Made by a program: the position numbers and the translations under genes. The notes under the pieces were generated by a model. It saw only the letters and a list, made by a program, of their open reading frames with translations, searched no databases and was not told the DNA's origin. A stretch of DNA of 36,734 nucleotides from Larix sibirica (taxonomy: Eukaryota > Streptophyta > Pinopsida > Pinales > Pinaceae): assembly GCA_004151065.3 (NCBI GenBank), contig NWUY0300021339.1:1-36734 (forward strand), written 5' to 3'. Numbering within the stretch: position 1 is the first letter of the stretch; each line of letters opens with the position of its first letter. Below, piece after piece: positions 33,881 to 36,734 of this stretch.

Positions 33881-33884
33881 GTTC

Positions 33885-34420
33885 ATTATATTGAAGGAGC
33901 TTCGACCTTTAAAGAAAAGTCTAAAAGAATGGCATCATGTAGTATTCAAGAGCATTTTCCAAAAAGCAGTAGGAAATAGAATTGGAAATTGGTCATTTAC
34001 TAAATAGGATTCAAGAGGAAAGGGGTGGTAGGACCAGGAGGGTTCATCATGGACCTCGAAGGGAAAATTGTAAAATATTTTGCATGGGGTTTGGGAAGAA
34101 GAACAAATAACTAGGAAGAATGGTTGGCTCTTCTACAAGGTATGGATAACATTTCAAACTAAACATCTCAAAACTTCTCATCTTTGGTGACTCAAGGTTC
34201 ATAATCCAAAAAATGCGAAGTCCTTATAAGGATAACCCCTCTTTTTGTGGAAGAATTCAGAATGAATTCATAACCTCCTTCTCCCAAACTTAGTTTTCTA
34301 TCATATTAAGCAATGAAATAATGGGTTCGCAAATGATATAGCTAATTGTGGAACATGGCTAGAGAAAGGAAAAATAGCTTTCGACAAACTACCTCCGATA
34401 AGAAGTGGATCTCGTGGTAA
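33885..34420 (+). pseudogene. LINE ORF2 fossil: RT linker and RNase H
   Basis: Plus-strand text gives KELRPLKKSLKEWHHVVFKS then IFQKAVGNRIG, resembling the LK.LK..LK.WN..VFG.I block before the LINE polymerase. RNase H pieces follow: GGFIMDLEGKIVKYFAWGLG, LLIFGDSRFIIQKM, and FYHIKQ, stop, NNGFANDIANCGTWL. Catalytic D (GDS) and the C-terminal D (FANDIAN) remain; several stops and shifts are present. Confidence 0.65.
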
Positions 34421-34713
34421 GCATCATCAAGGGAGTAGTTGGCCTAGGGAGAAGACAAGGAATTAAGATGGATGTCAGTGGCCTAGGGAGAACCCAATGT
34501 ATCAACACAAGAGTCGTGGGCAAGGTAACCCACTTGAGCATAAGCTTTCGAAGGGGAGTAACTTGACACTCCCCTCTAGTCACCTTCTCTGAGAACATGC
34601 ATGCGAGTAGGCTATGTGGCAGGTTACAAGCGAGAGAACATGGCAGAGTAAATGAGTTTGATGTTTGAAGTGATTGTGGCATTAAGGTTACCATAGATGT
34701 AGTCCCATTCTCC

Positions 34714-35350
34714 ATGTGCTTGGTTCAATCTCACACAAGTGAGGATTTTATATTTGAAAAGGGAGATATTCAAAGGAAAATGATGGAGGAAATTGAGAAT
34801 TGGGGGAATTCTCAACAAGATAGTTGTTCTAAGGAAGAAAGTCTCGGCCGAGACTTGTCTGCATTCGGTCTTGTCGTCCCAGAGTGGAACAATTTCCCTT
34901 CCCCTCGCATCTTTTCTCCCTCGGTATGGGAAAACGAGTATGAGTCTTTTTCAGTGAGGTCTTCTTGGTCATTCTCTTTCGACCACCCATATTGGTCTGG
35001 TGTTCAGGATCGTGGGAGTCTTCCTTTAGCTCGGAGTACTTTTTCTCTCTTTGTAAATGGAGAAACCATACCCTCTTGGTGTGAAATTTATGCGAGCTTT
35101 AGAGGGTACCTGGAATATTTTAAAGAATGTTGTAGGTCGTTCAAGAAGGGATTAGGGGAGTGAACCAAATCGCCACCATGTCCGAGGAAGCGCACTACAA
35201 CAACAACAATATCGCTTGCTTGGAGTCTTGAATTGATGATTTAGATGACAATATGCATGAGAAAATTGCCTTGGTGGACGAGGTCAGAAAGGATTTGGAG
35301 CAATTGGTAAAGATGAATCATTGCAACCATTTCCAACCAATCCATACCAA
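34714..35350 (+). pseudogene. ORF region downstream of LINE RNase H, with coiled-coil-like end
   Basis: A 149-codon open frame (34714-35163) begins after the RNase H fossil. It is rich in Ser, aromatic and acidic residues (VWENEYESFSVRSSWSFSFD, then PSWCEIYASFRGYLEYFKEC) and unidentified. Just past its stop, another frame gives NQIATMSEEAHYNNNNIACL, then IDDLDDNMHEKIALVDEVRK and DLEQLV with heptad-like spacing. This coil resembles the one downstream of RNase H at 20089-20466 in position and character (IDDLDDNM versus RFDDLEGQV). The LINE assignment rests on position only. Confidence 0.35.
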
Positions 35351-35468
35351 TTAGAGCATCATAAGATCCTAATGGTAGGACATTCAAATTTACTTTGGCG
35401 AGGAATCCATGCAACTCCATGGGGCACTCCATCACTACTTCNAGTAAATCTGCTGTAATTAAAGTCAT
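35330..35468 (-). pseudogene. Ty3/gypsy aspartic protease fragment
   Basis: Minus strand reads VVMECPMELHGFLAKVNLNV then LPLGSYDALIGMDWLE, the C-terminal protease motif of plant gypsy elements (LPL..YD.LIGMDWL). The frame is continuous across the N at 35442, which is therefore a single uncertain base. Past GMDWLE the similarity fades. The active-site Asp region is not present. Confidence 0.8.
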
Positions 35469-35514
35469 CAGATCTGCTTTCTACTTGGAAAAGTGTGCCC
35501 TAAGAGCTAGAACT

Positions 35515-35722
35515 TGTTGGCATATGTTTTGTATCCTTTCTCTTGGGCTGCCTAGTGTGTTGGGTTGAAATGAGATGAAATATTGTTTGTTGTTTTCTAT
35601 TGTAAATTAATATTTCAGATCATCCCTAAGGCTGAAGATCACAGAGACTAGATCTAGGAAACCTTCTTGCGAGGTCAAATTTCTGAATTTGCAATAAACT
35701 ACAGATCCTTGAAATTTTTACA
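35515..35722 (+). mobile_element. Candidate copia LTR (right-edge element)
   Basis: A segment that starts TGTTGGCATATG and ends TTTTTACA directly before a primer-binding-like site. TG...CA ends and about 208 bp suit a short copia LTR. No second copy is in the window, so the left end is a best guess. Confidence 0.4.
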
Positions 35723-35736
35723 TGATATCGGAGTTA
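35723..35736 (+). other. Degenerate tRNA-Met primer-binding site
   Basis: TGATATCGGAGTTA differs from the copia-type TGGTATCAGAGCTA by three transitions. It is correctly placed about 190 bp before the gag start. Confidence 0.55.
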
Positions 35737-35929
35737 TTTTGATGGAGATTTCTCTCTAGGTGAAGAGGGAGTTAAATATTTCAGCTGGATTGTATTTGGT
35801 AGTGGTACTTGACCTATTTATATGTTGTTTGGTGAGAAACCATAAGTCATTTGGGAGAAGCACTTGAACCCTCGAAGGATTGGTCCACTCATTTGTTGCT
35901 GATTTTTGCTCTAAGGTGTGCTTTGCAGG

Positions 35930-36415
35930 ATGATCACTCTAGGTCTTAGAGAGCATGATAGGGTGGATGGTGCTTCCAATTTCATACCTTGGTAGCTAAG
36001 GCTGCAAATCTTTATGGAGGAAGTTGAGATTTGGGAACATGTTGAGAAAGTGATAGTTGCCCCTATTGATTCGATGATGTTGGCCACTTATAACAAGGAG
36101 GCCAAGGCAAAGTGAATCATGCTTGATTTGGTGAAGGATCACTTCATCCTCACATTGCATAGGAGACGCCAAGTATGTTTGATACTTTGGTTGGTTTATT
36201 TCAAAGTAATTGTATTGATAAATGCTCTTGAAGGACAAGCTTTTTGTTGTTTGCATGTGTAAGATAGATAAAATGGTGAGCTACCTTATCAAGGTCACAT
36301 AGTTGAGAGATCAACTAGCTACCATACGGACATAGGTGGAGGATATGGAGTTGGTGTCCATTGCTTTGAGTGGACTTGCTCCATCTTTGATACCTTTTGT
36401 TGGAACAAAAGGTTA
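35930..36415 (+). pseudogene. Ty1/copia gag, frameshifted
   Basis: From ATG 35930: MITLGLREHDRVDGASNFIP, W, stop (TAG), LRLQIFMEEVEIWEHVEKVI, YNKEAKAK, stop, IMLDLVKDHFILTLHRRR. Two frameshifts later come MFDTLVGLFQSNCIDK and LLKDKLFVVCMCKIDKMVSY, then LRDQLATI and VEDMELVSIALSGLAPSLIP. This follows the whole helical core of plant copia Gag in order. At least three stops and two shifts exclude function. The knuckle and pol would follow but are not recognised before the edge. Confidence 0.8.
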
Positions 36416-36734
36416 TGTAGGTTCATCACACCTTTGGATCTTTGGAGATAGTCAGTTGAAAGTCAACAATTGACTAGCAGATCAGTCGGCTGAAGGCTTT
36501 ATTGAGTGGTCAATTGATTGATTGACTGGGATGGTCGACAAGGCATTCGATTGGATGGTTGGATCGACTAGAACAACCGACTAATCAAGGGAACATTGCA
36601 GTCTTTCAGGAAAAGATTAGAACCAACAATCCTTACTTGTGGACCAGATCACCCTCAATTCAAGGAAGTTTGTTAGATCTAGAGACTATAAAAGAATGAC
36701 CCTATGGGTTGTATTGATATCAAGAAGTGTATTG
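36416..36734 (+). other. LTR-like sequence at right edge, no gene
   Basis: After the gag fossil the sequence becomes rich in short TTGACTAG/GTCGACT-type words and then has TATAAAAG (36687-36694), a good TATA box. It could be the U3 of an LTR inserted into or replacing the copia element, but the window ends before this can be tested. Confidence 0.3.

Noticed and set aside
36416-36480. FGDSQLKVNN-like text suggesting RNase H
   Set aside because: A single GDS-like motif with no TNN.AE or C-terminal block around it, directly followed by non-coding LTR-like sequence; likely chance.
1-36734. CRISPR arrays, operons, riboswitches, rRNA or tRNA genes
   Set aside because: No regular spacer-repeat array, bacterial-type operon or RNA gene was seen. 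The A/B boxes at 30.5 kb lack a tRNA cloverleaf and fit a SINE instead.

Overview
The window looks like nuclear DNA of a seed plant, most plausibly a gymnosperm such as a conifer. This is inferred from long introns, very low gene density, a background made of decayed LTR and non-LTR retrotransposons, and one recognisable plant gene. The species cannot be told from sequence alone.

Gene region (1-5061, minus strand). Five consecutive exons of an ataxin-2 / CID3-CID4-like gene join in frame across canonical GT-AG introns. They encode an Lsm domain followed by an LsmAD domain. The 3' end of the gene, including any PABP-binding PAM2 motif, lies off the left edge. The intron between exons 3 and 4 holds an antisense Ty1/copia RNase H fossil.

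Accessory region (5.1-26.6 kb). I see no intact host gene here. It contains a roughly 285-codon decayed ORF of unknown family (8557-9410, minus), a diverged repeat pair (7.65 and 10.73 kb), a 187-bp tandem duplication, and a long non-coding stretch ending in a tRNA-Met-like primer-binding site (candidate gypsy LTR, 11.3-13.8 kb). There are copia gag fossils (16.5-17.5, 22.7-23.5 kb) and a 5'-truncated LINE with a 13-bp target-site duplication (19.2-20.7 kb). Two segments with subterminal-repeat character (17.9-18.2 and 24.6-25.6 kb) suggest DNA transposons.

Promoter-like island (26.64-27.06 kb). This stretch is markedly richer in CpG than the rest of the window. On the minus strand it has an E2F-like site, a G-box and a possible non-coding first exon ending in a GT donor. 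One inference is that it is the promoter of the ataxin-2-like gene, which would give that gene a first intron of about 21.6 kb.

Right side (26.85-36.73 kb). A 1495-bp block (26851-28345) is repeated almost perfectly at 28347-29841 with a single N between the copies, most likely an uncollapsed contig overlap. It is followed by a 5'-truncated LINE on the minus strand with an open RNase H ORF and target-site duplications, a tRNA-type SINE head, a shredded LINE on the plus strand (32.5-35.3 kb), a gypsy protease fragment, and a copia element (candidate LTR, PBS and frameshifted gag) running to the right edge.

The most useful leads are the unidentified decayed ORF at 8.6-9.4 kb, coiled-coil-like sequence downstream of RNase H in two separate LINE copies, the island with the implied giant intron, and the N-flanking duplications that affect how the assembly should be read.
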